A stretch of 46,126 bases of DNA, taken from assembly GCF_001579045.1 (NCBI RefSeq), contig NZ_KQ970262.1, positions 178,851 to 224,976 on the forward strand. Direction: 5' to 3'. Of the stretch, positions 27,040 to 36,173 are shown in pieces; position 1 is the first letter of the stretch, and the number at the start of each line of letters is the position of its first letter. The DNA comes from Streptococcus mitis. Its GTDB lineage: Bacteria > Bacillota > Bacilli > Lactobacillales > Streptococcaceae. Both the position numbers and the translations under genes were made by a program. The notes beneath the pieces were generated by a model. The model was not told the origin of the DNA. It worked only from the letters and a program-made list of their open reading frames with translations, and made no database searches.

Positions 27040-27213
27040 AGTGAGAGGAGAGGAGTCAGTGAGCCATCCCTCTCCATCTCACTTCTTGTACCAAGTCACC
27101 GAATTGTGACATGAGGAGGTAAAAACGATATCTTTTTACCGACGAATTGACAAGGCGATTAAGAAATTCGCCATAGCGATTTCCTTAATGATAGGAGACT
27201 GTTTCACAGTTCC
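27040..27213 (-). repeat. Array of hairpins between lacE and lacG
   Basis: Five inverted repeats occur in a row in the lac transcript: 27194-27213 (actgt/acagt), 27154-27172 (ggcga/tcgcc), 27119-27139 (gtaaaaa/tttttac), 27095-27110 (gtcac/gtgac) and 27040-27083 (agtgaga...tctcact, with matching inner GGAGAGG/CCTCTCC). None has a strong T-run. They may mark RNA processing or slow the decay of one part of the mRNA. Confidence 0.65.
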
Positions 27214-27218
27214 TAGCC

Positions 27219-28913
27219 TTAATCGAATTGAGCTTGTACAAATGCAAGAGCACCTTTTCCATCACGAGTTAATTTGATGTATTGAGCGCCTTCTGTCTTA
27301 GCAAGTTTAATACCGAGTTTATCGGTTTCTGCTTTCATATCTTCAAAGTTTGAAGCAACTTGAGGAGCAAGGATAACTAGATCAAACTCTGGTAACATTT
27401 CACGGTGAGCACCATAACCACCTGCTGCTGCTTTCACAGGAACATTGTACTCTGCTGCTGCCTTATTCAAAGCATTTGCAAGGAGTCCACTTGTACCTCC
27501 ACCTGCACAGAGAACGAGGACATTTGTTTCTTCAGTAATTGTATTTTGAGCTGCTTCTACACCCGCTTTTTCAAGAATAGCATCTGCTTTTGCAGTGTTG
27601 AAGTTTGCAGCAACTTTTTCTTTCAATTCATCATTAGACTTACCTGAACGTTCTTCTTCAAGAATTTGTTCGTCATAAACTTTAAGGAATGGGTAGTAAA
27701 TGACTACGTCAACCACAATTAGAAGGGCAGCAAGAATGAATGATAGAACTTGGAAGTTCGTACCAAGAACTAGACCTAGTGGAGCTGGAGTTGTCCATGG
27801 TAGATTAGCAGTAAATGAGTTCATTCCAAGAGCTTCAATAAAGAATTTGAAGATCCAAACGTTTGCGATTGGAGCAAAGATAAATGGAATGAAGAAGATT
27901 GGGTTCAATACAAGTGGTGCACCAAACAAGATTGGTTCATTTACACCGAAGAAGGTAGGAACTACTGAAGCACGTCCGATTGCACGGTTACGTTTCGATT
28001 TTGTCAACCACATGAACATGAATGGAACAACTAGTGTCGCACCAGTACCACCCATGGTAACGATAAACATTTGTGTACCAGAAGTAAGAATCTTGTCAGC
28101 GTGCATACCTTGTTGGATAAGGTTCAAGTTGACTTCGGCGTTTGCATAGGTAATAGCTGCGATAGCAGGCTCAACGATAGATGGACCATGGATACCAACA
28201 AACCAGAAGAAGGCAAAGGCACCAAAGATAATGGTAATACCTAGATAGCCATCAGCTGCAGAGAATAATGGAGCAAAGAATTTACCGATTGATTCTGCCA
28301 CACTAGAACCAACAAAATGACGAGCTAGTAAATCAAGAGCATAAAGTGAAACAACTGAGAGAGTGAATGGGATCACATCTTTAAAGACTTGTGAGATATT
28401 TGGTGGAACTTCGTCAGGCATACGAATAGTGACGTTGTTCTTAACACAAACCTTATAGATGGCTACAGTAACAAAGGCAGCAAGGAAGGCTGAAAGCAAA
28501 CCCTTTGTCCCCAAGAATCCAGTAGCTAGACCATTTTCGATAGGATCAGCTGCCAACATCAACAAACCAACAATTGCTGCCAACAGTGTTGACATGTAGT
28601 TGATTTGATTTGTTTTTTCCATACTACGGTTAACAGAGTCTGTTAACGATTTAGCAGTTGTACCAGCTACCAATACAGCTAAAATCCCCATGGAATAGTT
28701 GTAGGGTTTCATAAGAAAAGCAACAGTTTCATCAGACCATTTGAATCCCCATGAGTTTGGTACATAGGCAATCAAGATAAAGATACTTGAGAAGAGAATA
28801 ACAGGCATACCTGCAATGAAACCATCACGAATAGCACGAAGATAGATATTACGCGATAGTTTTTCAAAGAAAGGCTTTCCTTTCTCTATAAATGCAATTA
28901 GTTTATTCATCAT
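27219..28913 (-). CDS. lacE: Lactose-specific PTS EIICB component LacE
   Basis: LacE imports and phosphorylates lactose. The 564-aa protein has the EIIC membrane domain (about 1-440; [61 protein letters not shown]). It is linked to an EIIB domain with the phosphocysteine C469 in [10 protein letters not shown]. The start overlaps the lacF stop; two ATG codons follow in a row, so either may be used. It receives phosphate from LacF. Confidence 0.97.
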   Translation of the reverse strand: MMNKLIAFIEKGKPFFEKLSRNIYLRAIRDGFIAGMPVILFSSIFILIAYVPNSWGFKWSDETVAFLMKPYNYSMGILAVLVAGTTAKSLTDSVNRSMEKTNQINYMSTLLAAIVGLLMLAADPIENGLATGFLGTKGLLSAFLAAFVTVAIYKVCVKNNVTIRMPDEVPPNISQVFKDVIPFTLSVVSLYALDLLARHFVGSSVAESIGKFFAPLFSAADGYLGITIIFGAFAFFWFVGIHGPSIVEPAIAAITYANAEVNLNLIQQGMHADKILTSGTQMFIVTMGGTGATLVVPFMFMWLTKSKRNRAIGRASVVPTFFGVNEPILFGAPLVLNPIFFIPFIFAPIANVWIFKFFIEALGMNSFTANLPWTTPAPLGLVLGTNFQVLSFILAALLIVVDVVIYYPFLKVYDEQILEEERSGKSNDELKEKVAANFNTAKADAILEKAGVEAAQNTITEETNVLVLCAGGGTSGLLANALNKAAAEYNVPVKAAAGGYGAHREMLPEFDLVILAPQVASNFEDMKAETDKLGIKLAKTEGAQYIKLTRDGKGALAFVQAQFD

Positions 28914-29227
28914 TTAACTCCTCTCTTGTAGAGTTCAATTAAATGATGCATCAAATCTTTTAACAAGATAGTTGTCATCAAGTGATCTTGACCATGCATC
29001 ATGGTTACACTATAAGCCAAATCTTCACCAGCTGCTTCCTTGGTCAATAGACTTGTTTGAGCGTGGTGAGCCTCAGCGATACAGCTACCAGCTTCCTCAA
29101 CTAAGCTATCCGCTTTTACAAAATCACCAGCCTCAGCAGCCTTTAGAGCTTCCAATAGTTTTGAACGAGCATCGCCAGCATAGGCTACGATTTCAAAACC
29201 TAACAATGTTACTTCTTCTCTATTCAT
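28910..29227 (-). CDS. lacF: Lactose-specific PTS EIIA component LacF
   Basis: LacF transfers phosphate from HPr to LacE. The 105-aa helical trimer protein has the phosphorylated H78 in VTMMHGQDH, and [11 protein letters not shown] near 52. GGAGG precedes ATG. It lies between lacT and lacE and overlaps lacE. It is the only lac-type EIIA in the window, so it probably also supplies LacE2 (30316-31971). Confidence 0.96.
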   Translation of the reverse strand: MNREEVTLLGFEIVAYAGDARSKLLEALKAAEAGDFVKADSLVEEAGSCIAEAHHAQTSLLTKEAAGEDLAYSVTMMHGQDHLMTTILLKDLMHHLIELYKRGVK

Positions 29228-29262
29228 AATAGAGACCTCCTTATATGTTATAATTTATTATT

Positions 29263-30096
29263 TTAAAGCAATCTTTGAATATGTAAGACTATATAAACAC
29301 GTTCACTTCTATGAAGTTCAACACCAGTTTCACTAGCAATTATCCGATAAATTTTATCGCCTATTTCATAGGCCAAGGGATAAACTGTCTCAATATATCC
29401 TTCCATATCCAACAGGGAAGTATTATCACTTCTAGATCGGTCAAGGTATTCTAGAAAGTAATTTAAATGAACCATAAAGCGATCAAATAAAGGAGCATTT
29501 TCCTTTCTTCTTACAATATTATGGTTTGCAAGTTCGCGCTTGATATGCTCAATAATTTGCTTTGATTGATCAATCTGTAAATTTATACCTTGATTGTCTC
29601 CACCTTTTGCATTGATAAAATGTAACGCAATTCTTTCCGTCTCATTATCTGGAAAGCTATCCAACAACTTTTTCTTAAACATATCAAGTGCATATTCTGC
29701 CATTTCAAATTCTAGTGGATAATCAACAGAAATATCTGGAAGTTTACCATCTTCGTAAATTCCCTTATGAATAGCTTGATAAGCACTGTAAATATGATCT
29801 GTTAAAGTTACATATAGATACTCTTGAAAAGGATAATGATATTTAGATATTAGAGAATTAATAACATCATAAGTTACCGTAATAAAATCAAGAGGGACAT
29901 CCTGTAATAAAGTTAGAAAATTATTCTTAGATTCTTCTGTGTTCAATCTAAAAACCTTTTCAATTTTACTTTGAACAATGATATCACCCTTTTTCTTCTG
30001 AAAAGCGATACCATTTCCTGTTATCATTACTTCCTCATGATTTTCATTTTTCGCTAAAGCAACATTATTATTGATAACATTAACAACACGAAACAT
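29263..30096 (-). CDS. lacT: BglG-family transcriptional antiterminator LacT
   Basis: LacT binds the RAT RNA and prevents termination when lactose is taken up. The 277-aa protein has the N-terminal RNA-binding CAT domain (MFRVVNVINNNVALAKNENH ... GNGIAFQKKKGD), followed by PRD1 (ALHFIN near the middle) and PRD2 (ending SERVYIVLHIQRLL). I chose the ATG at 30096, which has AAAGGAG upstream and matches the normal family N-terminus; the earlier in-frame start would place this site inside the gene. First gene of lacTFEG. Two RAT sites, here and at 33486-33512, are its likely targets. Confidence 0.93.
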   Translation of the reverse strand: MFRVVNVINNNVALAKNENHEEVMITGNGIAFQKKKGDIIVQSKIEKVFRLNTEESKNNFLTLLQDVPLDFITVTYDVINSLISKYHYPFQEYLYVTLTDHIYSAYQAIHKGIYEDGKLPDISVDYPLEFEMAEYALDMFKKKLLDSFPDNETERIALHFINAKGGDNQGINLQIDQSKQIIEHIKRELANHNIVRRKENAPLFDRFMVHLNYFLEYLDRSRSDNTSLLDMEGYIETVYPLAYEIGDKIYRIIASETGVELHRSERVYIVLHIQRLL

Positions 30097-30144
30097 CCAC
30101 TTCTCCTTTCCTATAAAATTCAAATTGAACTAAATGAAACAAAA

Positions 30145-30203
30145 GAGACCACAAATGGGCATAACTCACCAGAGTGAAAGTTACTTTCCTCATTTGCAGT
30201 CTC
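30145..30203 (-). terminator. Leader terminator of lacTFEG
   Basis: On minus: GAGACTGCAAATG pairs with CATTTGTGGTCTC (two internal mismatches), followed by TTTTGTTT. The first arm overlaps the RAT site. LacT binding to RAT would keep this from forming. Confidence 0.85.
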
Positions 30204-30229
30204 GCCTAATATTACTCAGTAACGATCCA
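30193..30229 (-). promoter_or_regulatory. RAT (ribonucleic antiterminator) for LacT, lacTFEG leader
   Basis: On minus GGATCGTTACTGAGTAATAT, then TAGGCGAGACTGCAAA: the BglG/LicT-type RAT pattern, a GGAT..ACTG start and a GGC..GCAAA end. It overlaps the terminator. Confidence 0.85.
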
Positions 30230-30250
30230 CTCTATTCAATCTTTGATAGT

Positions 30251-30279
30251 ATTATATCAAAAATTTGAACCATTGTAAA
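30251..30279 (-). promoter_or_regulatory. lacTFEG promoter
   Basis: On minus: TTTACA (30274-30279), a 17-base spacer and TATAAT (30251-30256), with TGA before -10. Confidence 0.82.
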
Positions 30280-30315
30280 CCCTTACTCTGTTTTTTTCTC
30301 CATTTTAAACATTAT

Positions 30316-31971
30316 TTAGTTTAGTTTTTCTAACACGAATTGAACAGCTTTTTCTGGATTTCTTGTAAGATTTATGTATTCTGCTCCCTCTGTCGCAATT
30401 AATTTAATACCCAATTTTTCTGTATCTTTTTTGATATCATTATAATAGGTTTTTACTTGTGGTGCCAAAATTACCAGGTCATAGTATTTCATAATTTCAT
30501 AATGTGAGCCATAAGCACCGGCTGATGAGCTTAATGGTAAATTTAAACTGCTTGCACCTTCCGTAAGTGCATTAGCTAACATTGCACTAGTTCCAGCGCC
30601 AGCACATAATACTAAGATTTTAATCTCTTTTTCAAGTTTCACAGTTTCACTTTCATCTACTTTAGTAGAATTGTTAGTTTCAGATTTATCTACTGTATTA
30701 GCATTTTTTGTTTCTTCACTAAGTAACACTTTATCATACGCTTTACAAAATGGATAATAAATTATAAAATCAACAACTAATAATAACACTGTGAAGACAA
30801 AGCTAATGGGTTGGAAATGTGTACTCATTAGATTTCCAATTGGCCCTGGCGTAGCCCATGGTAAGACATGCATATATCCATTCATTCCTAATACACTAAT
30901 AAAAAACTTACCTAAAATTACATTTACAATTGGTGCTAAACAGAATGGAATCAGAAAATATGGATTTAGAACAATTGGTGCAGCAAACAGAAGAGGTTCA
31001 TTTACTGCAAACATTACTGGTACAATTGATGCCTTTCCTACAGCTTTTAACTGTTTAGATTTCATAAAAAGAATAAATATAATTGGAACGATAAAAGTTG
31101 CACCTGTACCTCCCAATTCTCCCACGAAATTACCAAAATTTTCGGTCAGAGCATGAAACGGATGTTGTCCATTTCTAAATAATTCTAAATTGGCTTCTGT
31201 ATTGCCATATAACGCTGCAGCTAATCCTGGTTTAACTACGGAAGGACCATGAACACCAACAAACCAAAAGAATGGTACTAAAAACCAGATAATTGATAAT
31301 CCAAGATAAGTTTCAGCACCTTGAAAAACAGGCGATAAAATTTTTGAAAAAACTTCTGCAAATGGCACATTCAAGTAATATCTTGTTGCAATATCTATTA
31401 TCGCTGCAAAAAATACTGAAAAAGAAAATGGGAAAACATCTCGAAAATTCTGTGAGATGCTACCAGGAACTTCCTTAGGCATTTTAATTGTAATATCTTT
31501 TATTACACAGAATTTATAAACATTTACTGTTATAAACGCTGCTACAAATGAGGAAAGAATACCTTTAGTTCCAAAGAAATCCCCTTGAAATGCTCCATCC
31601 ATTTTAGTCACAGCTAATAATAGAAAACTGACAATAGAAGCTAGCATAACTGATACTTCATTTATAACTTTTCCAGAAGGCATTTTTCTATTCATACTTC
31701 CAGCTAAACATCTAGCTGTTGTACCAGCTACCAATAAGCCTACTATCCCCATTGAATAATCATATATTTTCCATAACCATGTCTCAAAACTTTCTGGCAA
31801 CTTGATACCAACTAAAGGAGGTATTGCTGCACATAAGATGAAAAGGCTAGAAAATAATATTACTGGCATAGCTGTTAGAAAACCATCTTTTATAGCAGTC
31901 AAGTATATATTTGCAGAAATACGCTGAAATAATTCTTGATGTTTTTCAATTTGTTTAATAATTCCATTCAT
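30316..31971 (-). CDS. Second lactose-type PTS EIICB (LacE2)
   Basis: This is a second LacE-like protein of 551 aa, about as long as LacE. Its EIIC has IYLTAIKDGFLTAMPVILFS, FFWFVGVHGPSVVKP and GGTGATFIVP. A linker rich in N/K/E/T joins EIIB, with C456 in LVLCAGAGTS. It is strongly diverged from lacE at 27219-28913 and richer in AT, so it is not a recent duplicate. AGGAGG precedes ATG. It lies 13 bases after lacG2 in the same transcript. There is no EIIA gene with it, so it must use LacF or another EIIA. The sugar may be lactose or another beta-galactoside (or beta-glucoside). Confidence 0.9.
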   Translation of the reverse strand: MNGIIKQIEKHQELFQRISANIYLTAIKDGFLTAMPVILFSSLFILCAAIPPLVGIKLPESFETWLWKIYDYSMGIVGLLVAGTTARCLAGSMNRKMPSGKVINEVSVMLASIVSFLLLAVTKMDGAFQGDFFGTKGILSSFVAAFITVNVYKFCVIKDITIKMPKEVPGSISQNFRDVFPFSFSVFFAAIIDIATRYYLNVPFAEVFSKILSPVFQGAETYLGLSIIWFLVPFFWFVGVHGPSVVKPGLAAALYGNTEANLELFRNGQHPFHALTENFGNFVGELGGTGATFIVPIIFILFMKSKQLKAVGKASIVPVMFAVNEPLLFAAPIVLNPYFLIPFCLAPIVNVILGKFFISVLGMNGYMHVLPWATPGPIGNLMSTHFQPISFVFTVLLLVVDFIIYYPFCKAYDKVLLSEETKNANTVDKSETNNSTKVDESETVKLEKEIKILVLCAGAGTSAMLANALTEGASSLNLPLSSSAGAYGSHYEIMKYYDLVILAPQVKTYYNDIKKDTEKLGIKLIATEGAEYINLTRNPEKAVQFVLEKLN

Positions 31972-31984
31972 TTTATTTCCTCCT

Positions 31985-33385
31985 CTAAATTATAGTTTTA
32001 GTTTGACTAACTAACTTATACCAATAAGCTGATTCTTTAGGGTATCGTTTCTGAGTTTCAAAGTCGACGTAGAACAACCCATATCTTTTATCATAGCCGT
32101 TAACCCAAGAAAATACATCCATTAAAGACCAAATAAAATATCCTTTAACATTGACACCATCGTCAATTGCTCTTGAAATTGATTCGAAGTTACCTCGAAG
32201 GTAGTCAATTCTAGGTTCATCTAATATAATTCCATCAGTGAATTCATCTTTAAAACCAAGACCATTCTCAGTAATATAGATTTCCTTATAGTTTGGATAC
32301 TCTTCTTTTATAAACGTCAACAAATCATATAAACCTTCTGGATAAATAATCCAATCCCAATCTGTCTTAGGAAGGTCTTCTCTTGGTACTCTTTCTCCAA
32401 CTCCTTTAATCCGATAAACTTGAGTTCCTTTTTCACCTGTCGTATTATAAAATAAAGTACTCTCTTCCTCGTAGGCTTTTACCCAATGACTGACATAGTT
32501 ATTAATCCCTAAGAAATCATTTCTTTCGGAGGCTTTTCTCATCTCTATAAAATCATTGCTATCAATTGAAACAGACATATTATTTTTATAGAGTATTTCC
32601 TGAACAAGATTCCAAGTTGAAGAACTATACTCCCCTAAATATGTTGCATCTAATAGAAAACGGACTGATAAAGCTTCATCAACCTTTGCAGCATGAATAT
32701 CTTCTGGTTTATCACTATATGGGTACTTTGGTTCCAGAGAATGTACAACACCTATTTTACCCCTATAATTACCCTCTTTAAAAATATTAACTACCCTTGC
32801 ATGAGCATACATCATGTTATGGAGACACATAATGACCTTTTCAAAATCAAATTTTATTTCTGGAGGAAAAACTCCTGTCAAATATTGATTAGTTGCAAGT
32901 GGATAAATCTCATTGAAAGTACTCCAATATTCAATTTCTTTAAATTCGTCAAAACAGAATTTAGCAAAATTTACAAAATGATCAATATTTTCCCTATTTA
33001 GAAAATCTCCTTTATCAAATAAATTTTTTGGTGTATCAAAATGATGAATCGTTACAAATGGTATAATTCCATTCCTTATACATTCTGAGAAAACAGAATG
33101 ATAAAAATCTACTCCAAGCTGATTTACTTCCCCAAAACCATCTGGGAAAATTCTACTCCATGCAATAGATAACCTAATACTATCTATGTTAAATTTTTTA
33201 CATAATTCAATATCAACCGGATATTGATGATAAAAATCACTAGCTGGCTCCGCTGTATAGCGTCCTTTTTCAATTAAAAAACTATCCCATGCTACTGGTC
33301 CCTTCCCATCAATTTGAGTTGCACCTTCAGCTTGATATGCAGCAGTAGCTCCACCCATGATAAAATCTTTTGGTAATGTCCTCAT
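31985..33385 (-). CDS. Second 6-phospho-beta-galactosidase-like GH1 enzyme (LacG2)
   Basis: The 466-aa GH1 enzyme parallels LacG. It has the acid/base E159 in STFNE, nucleophile in YITENGLG, and the phosphate-binding segment TGEKGTQVYRIKG. The close likeness to LacG suggests 6-phospho-beta-galactosidase; the pair may suit a different phosphorylated beta-galactoside. AAAGGAG precedes ATG. It is first in lacG2-lacE2, behind a promoter, a RAT and a terminator (33449-33570). The order G-E is the reverse of lacTFEG. Confidence 0.9.
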   Translation of the reverse strand: MRTLPKDFIMGGATAAYQAEGATQIDGKGPVAWDSFLIEKGRYTAEPASDFYHQYPVDIELCKKFNIDSIRLSIAWSRIFPDGFGEVNQLGVDFYHSVFSECIRNGIIPFVTIHHFDTPKNLFDKGDFLNRENIDHFVNFAKFCFDEFKEIEYWSTFNEIYPLATNQYLTGVFPPEIKFDFEKVIMCLHNMMYAHARVVNIFKEGNYRGKIGVVHSLEPKYPYSDKPEDIHAAKVDEALSVRFLLDATYLGEYSSSTWNLVQEILYKNNMSVSIDSNDFIEMRKASERNDFLGINNYVSHWVKAYEEESTLFYNTTGEKGTQVYRIKGVGERVPREDLPKTDWDWIIYPEGLYDLLTFIKEEYPNYKEIYITENGLGFKDEFTDGIILDEPRIDYLRGNFESISRAIDDGVNVKGYFIWSLMDVFSWVNGYDKRYGLFYVDFETQKRYPKESAYWYKLVSQTKTII

Positions 33386-33448
33386 TTGTTCTCCTTTTCC
33401 TTTCTTCTAATAACATTGTAGATCTTGTTTTTTCCTCCTTTCTATGCA

Positions 33449-33493
33449 AAAAACCGCAAATAGTCTAGCAAAAGCTAAGATTATTTGCGGTTT
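33449..33493 (-). terminator. Leader terminator of lacG2-lacE2
   Basis: On minus: AAACCGCAAATA pairs perfectly with TATTTGCGGTTT, followed by a T-run (TTTTTTG). The inner loop is long. The first arm overlaps the RAT. Confidence 0.88.
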
Positions 33494-33512
33494 CGCCTTT
33501 AAGTTACGATCC
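33486..33512 (-). promoter_or_regulatory. RAT site for LacT-like antitermination, lacG2E2 leader
   Basis: On minus GGATCGTAACTTAAAGGCGA, then AACCGCAA; it shares GGATCGT.ACT and GGCGA with the lacTFEG RAT. No antiterminator gene is in this operon, so LacT (29263-30096) is the likely partner. Confidence 0.82.
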
Positions 33513-33541
33513 ACTATTATTAATTAATTTATTATAATTAT

Positions 33542-33570
33542 ATTATATAGCTATTTATTCTGTTTGTCAA
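33542..33570 (-). promoter_or_regulatory. lacG2-lacE2 promoter
   Basis: On minus: a perfect TTGACA (33565-33570), 17-base spacer and TATAAT (33542-33547). It begins 31 bases after the recognisable end of the methyltransferase pseudogene. Confidence 0.88.
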
Positions 33571-33600
33571 TAGAAAATTGAATATTTTGTTTAATAAAAA

Positions 33601-33984
33601 CTGAAGAAAATAATAACTAATAATTAAATCGCTGGATTCTAACCTGGCTTCCTCCACGGAGCTTGTTATAAATTCAAGCTCAGGAAATTTTGATTGTACC
33701 ACCTGATTCATTTCTGAAATCTCTTCTATCCCTATAAAACGAACTTCTTTTTTAGACTTGTGACGCTAGTATAATTTACCAATCAGATTACCCGTTGCAG
33801 AGCCTAGCTCATAACATAAGGAATGGTCACCAATAAAAAAATCGCTTAGATGACAAACAAGGTCATGTCCTTCATCATATAAAGGAATGGATTGTCTAAC
33901 ATACTCATCAAAATGTTGAGCTACACCATTACCAAAACTCTATTGTATTCCATTTTGAATAACAATATCATTCCCAACTTCCAT
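33601..33984 (-). pseudogene. CmoA-like SAM methyltransferase pseudogene
   Basis: On minus 128 codons keep a class I methyltransferase reading frame. It starts ATG after GAGGAG, has QHFDEYVRQSIPLYDEGHDL, SAM motif I YELGSATGNLIG, then VRFIGIEEISEMNQVV (motif II) and SSDLIISYYFLQ (a motif typical of CmoA-like enzymes). It has in-frame TAG stops at 33940-33942 and 33766-33768. The C-terminal third is missing, as the frame runs into the lacG2E2 promoter. It lies 3 bases after the DMT gene and was probably co-transcribed with it. Confidence 0.8.
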
Positions 33985-33987
33985 AGA

Positions 33988-34902
33988 CTACTCCTCTTCT
34001 CCCTTGACTTTCCAATTTACCAATACCAATGCTAACACAACCATCGAACCCCCAAGAACCAAATTCAATGTAAACGGCTCATGTAAGCCTATAATAGAAA
34101 AGATAGTTGAAAATACTGGAACTAAAAACAAGAAACTGCTGGCTACTGTTGCTCCCCTTTGTCCTAGACTATAAAACCACAGTCCAAACGAACCAACAGA
34201 CGCAGGAATAATTAACCATATAAACCAAATCCAGCCCCAAAATCCTAAATTTAGAAAGTTATAACTTTCATGCACAGGTATTGAGAATAAGTAAAGGAAT
34301 ACCCCACCTAATAACAATTGCCAAGCTGTAAATATCCATGGACCGTTATCAAAAGGAATTTTCTTGGTGACAACTGTATTGATTGACCAACAAAATGAAC
34401 CAAGTAAAGCAAACAAAGCACCTAAACTAAACGCAGATACATCTAGTCCAATACAAGTAACAACTCCAGCCACACCTAATACTAAGGCACTTATCTTCTG
34501 AATAGTCAATGTATCTTTTAACAAAAAATGTGCTAAGAAAGCTAACCAAAGAGGATTCGTAAATAAGATAATGGAAGACATCGATGATGACACATCATGA
34601 GCTAGGGCAAGATTCAGAAATCCCATGGTTCCAGCTGTCTGTAAGAGCCCGATAGTCACAACCAATATAAATCCCTTTATCTTGCTACCTTGACTTTTAG
34701 GGATGATAGTCCCTCCCTTGCCAAATAAAAACGATAATACCAACATCACTAACCCAGCAATAATAAATCGAACACCCCCAAGTAATAATGGAGGAGTCTT
34801 TTCAACTACTATGAGATATTTCCCAGTTGGAAAAGATGACCCCATAAAAAGTGTGGTAAGTAATATAGAAATCCAAAAAATAAAATTTGAACCTTGTTTC
34901 AT
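33988..34902 (-). CDS. EamA/DMT-superfamily transporter
   Basis: The 304-aa protein has about ten hydrophobic helices in two EamA repeats; the start is FWISILLTTLFMGSSFPTGKYL and the second repeat has SFCWSINTVVTKKIPFDNGPW. DMT family members export amino acids or other metabolites; the substrate is unknown. GGGAG lies before ATG. It is divergent from the Rrf2 regulator, which may control it. The next gene in the same direction is the broken methyltransferase. Confidence 0.88.
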   Translation of the reverse strand: MKQGSNFIFWISILLTTLFMGSSFPTGKYLIVVEKTPPLLLGGVRFIIAGLVMLVLSFLFGKGGTIIPKSQGSKIKGFILVVTIGLLQTAGTMGFLNLALAHDVSSSMSSIILFTNPLWLAFLAHFLLKDTLTIQKISALVLGVAGVVTCIGLDVSAFSLGALFALLGSFCWSINTVVTKKIPFDNGPWIFTAWQLLLGGVFLYLFSIPVHESYNFLNLGFWGWIWFIWLIIPASVGSFGLWFYSLGQRGATVASSFLFLVPVFSTIFSIIGLHEPFTLNLVLGGSMVVLALVLVNWKVKGEEE

Positions 34903-35031
34903 TTATCTCCCTTTCTTTCAAAAGATATTGATGATATGTTTTATCTTATATTCTACTCTTTTAAAAATGAATGTCAAGAGATTTATCAAAAAATTCCAAG
35001 ATTATTTTTTTAAACTCCTATGTCCTATGTA

Positions 35032-35060
35032 TTGAGAAAAAAACAAAAAAAGGCTATACT
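35032..35060 (+). promoter_or_regulatory. Promoter of the Rrf2 gene
   Basis: TTGAGA (35032-35037), a 17-base spacer and TATACT (35055-35060). Confidence 0.7.
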
Positions 35061-35104
35061 GGTAATTGTGGATAATGATTATCTTTTTATATGGAGGTAC
35101 AAAC

Positions 35105-35581
35105 ATGCGATTGTCATCAGGTTGGGAACAGTCAGTCTATGTCTTACTCATGTTAAATCAGCTCCCTGAAGGAAAATATATCAATACAATTTCCTTGAGT
35201 AAACGGCTAGAAGTTTCAGATTCTTATTTGAAAAAAATTATAAAACTATTAGACAAAGAAGGATTGGTTAAATCCGTTAGAGGGAAAAATGGAGGCGTTG
35301 CTCTTTCTAAACCCCTCAGCCAAATCACCTTTTACGATGTATTTGTAGCTATAGAAGGAAAAAATCGAATCTTTGAAAGTCAAAATCTTCTAAAAAAATT
35401 CTTAGGCAACAAGGAAAGTAAAAAGGCTAAAAGATGCGTCGTAACCAACTCTCTTGATATTATTGAAAATACTTTAGTTGCAACCCTGACTTCTATTACA
35501 CTCAGTCATGTAGCCCATCAATCTGAGATTAACTATGATTTAACCGATATCAGAAATTGGGTCAATAAATGCCAAAACTAG
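35105..35581 (+). CDS. Rrf2-family transcriptional regulator
   Basis: The 158-aa protein has the Rrf2 winged helix: MRLSSGWEQSVYVLLMLNQL, helix-turn-helix ISLSKRLEVSDSYLKKIIKLL and the wing VKSVRGKNGGVALSKP, then the FYDVFVAIEG dimer helix. Only one Cys (RCVVT) lies in the region where Fe-S members have three, so it probably has no Fe-S cluster. I chose 35105, which has TGGAGG upstream, rather than an in-frame ATG at 35066. It diverges from the DMT gene, its likely target. A terminator overlaps the stop. Confidence 0.88.
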   Translation: MRLSSGWEQSVYVLLMLNQLPEGKYINTISLSKRLEVSDSYLKKIIKLLDKEGLVKSVRGKNGGVALSKPLSQITFYDVFVAIEGKNRIFESQNLLKKFLGNKESKKAKRCVVTNSLDIIENTLVATLTSITLSHVAHQSEINYDLTDIRNWVNKCQN

Positions 35582-35609
35582 CTGTAGAAAAAATTCTTCA
35601 GCTAGTTTT
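35574..35609 (+). terminator. Terminator of the Rrf2 gene
   Basis: An 11-bp stem (aaaactagctg / cagctagtttt) includes the stop codon. Confidence 0.88.
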
Positions 35610-35618
35610 TATAAATCC

Positions 35619-35647
35619 TTGACAAATAATTTTACAAGGGATATACT
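35619..35647 (+). promoter_or_regulatory. Promoter of the second lacA-lacB pair
   Basis: TTGACA, a 17-base spacer and TATACT (35642-35647). A small dyad, gaagat-N7-atcttc (35654-35672), follows the -10 and may be an operator. Confidence 0.85.
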
Positions 35648-35733
35648 GTATTTGAAGATATAAAACATCTTCTATATCGTCAATAATGATCTTTCATTGC
35701 ATGCTTTTGGATAACTAAAGAAAGAAGGTTCTT

Positions 35734-36162
35734 ATGAAAGTTATTTTAGCTACTGATCAAGATGGTTTCCAACTGAAAGAAACCGTCAAACACTATCTGC
35801 TTCATTCTGGTTATGAAGTAATCGATCTCAACTCTACACAAGGTTCTGCGGATTTCGTTGATTCTACTGTCAATGCTATTACAGAGTTTAGAAAATATAA
35901 GCAAGCTCGTGCTATTCTTTTTGACAAGTTTGGACATTCTTTTATGCCTGCTAATAAGTTTAAAGGTATTATCTGCGCCGCTGTTTCCGATGAACACTCT
36001 GCCATGATGACTATTCGACACAATTCTACTCCAATCATTACAATTGGTTCTGGAATTACAGGTGATATTTTAGCAGTTGAAATAGTCAAAGCCTTTCTTG
36101 AGCACAACTATGATGCTGGCCGTCACCAAGTTCGCATTGATATGCTGAACAAGCTCTGCTAG
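35734..36162 (+). CDS. Second galactose-6-phosphate isomerase subunit LacA-like
   Basis: The 142-aa protein is in the LacA/RpiB family, with SADFVDSTV, AAVSDEHSAMM, GSGITGD and the AGRHQVRIDMLNKLC end, near-identical in layout to LacA (39391-39816) but much diverged. LacA with LacB converts galactose-6-phosphate to tagatose-6-phosphate. The LacA substitution ADAAG to TDQDG and YGAGPFM to FGHSFM show the active site surroundings differ. GAAGG precedes ATG. First in lacA2-lacB2, no lacC/lacD follow. Confidence 0.88.
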   Translation: MKVILATDQDGFQLKETVKHYLLHSGYEVIDLNSTQGSADFVDSTVNAITEFRKYKQARAILFDKFGHSFMPANKFKGIICAAVSDEHSAMMTIRHNSTPIITIGSGITGDILAVEIVKAFLEHNYDAGRHQVRIDMLNKLC

Positions 36163-36173
36163 GAGGTATTCCC

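Noticed and set aside
27700-28149. Plus-strand ORF of 149 codons
   Set aside because: Antisense shadow of lacE.
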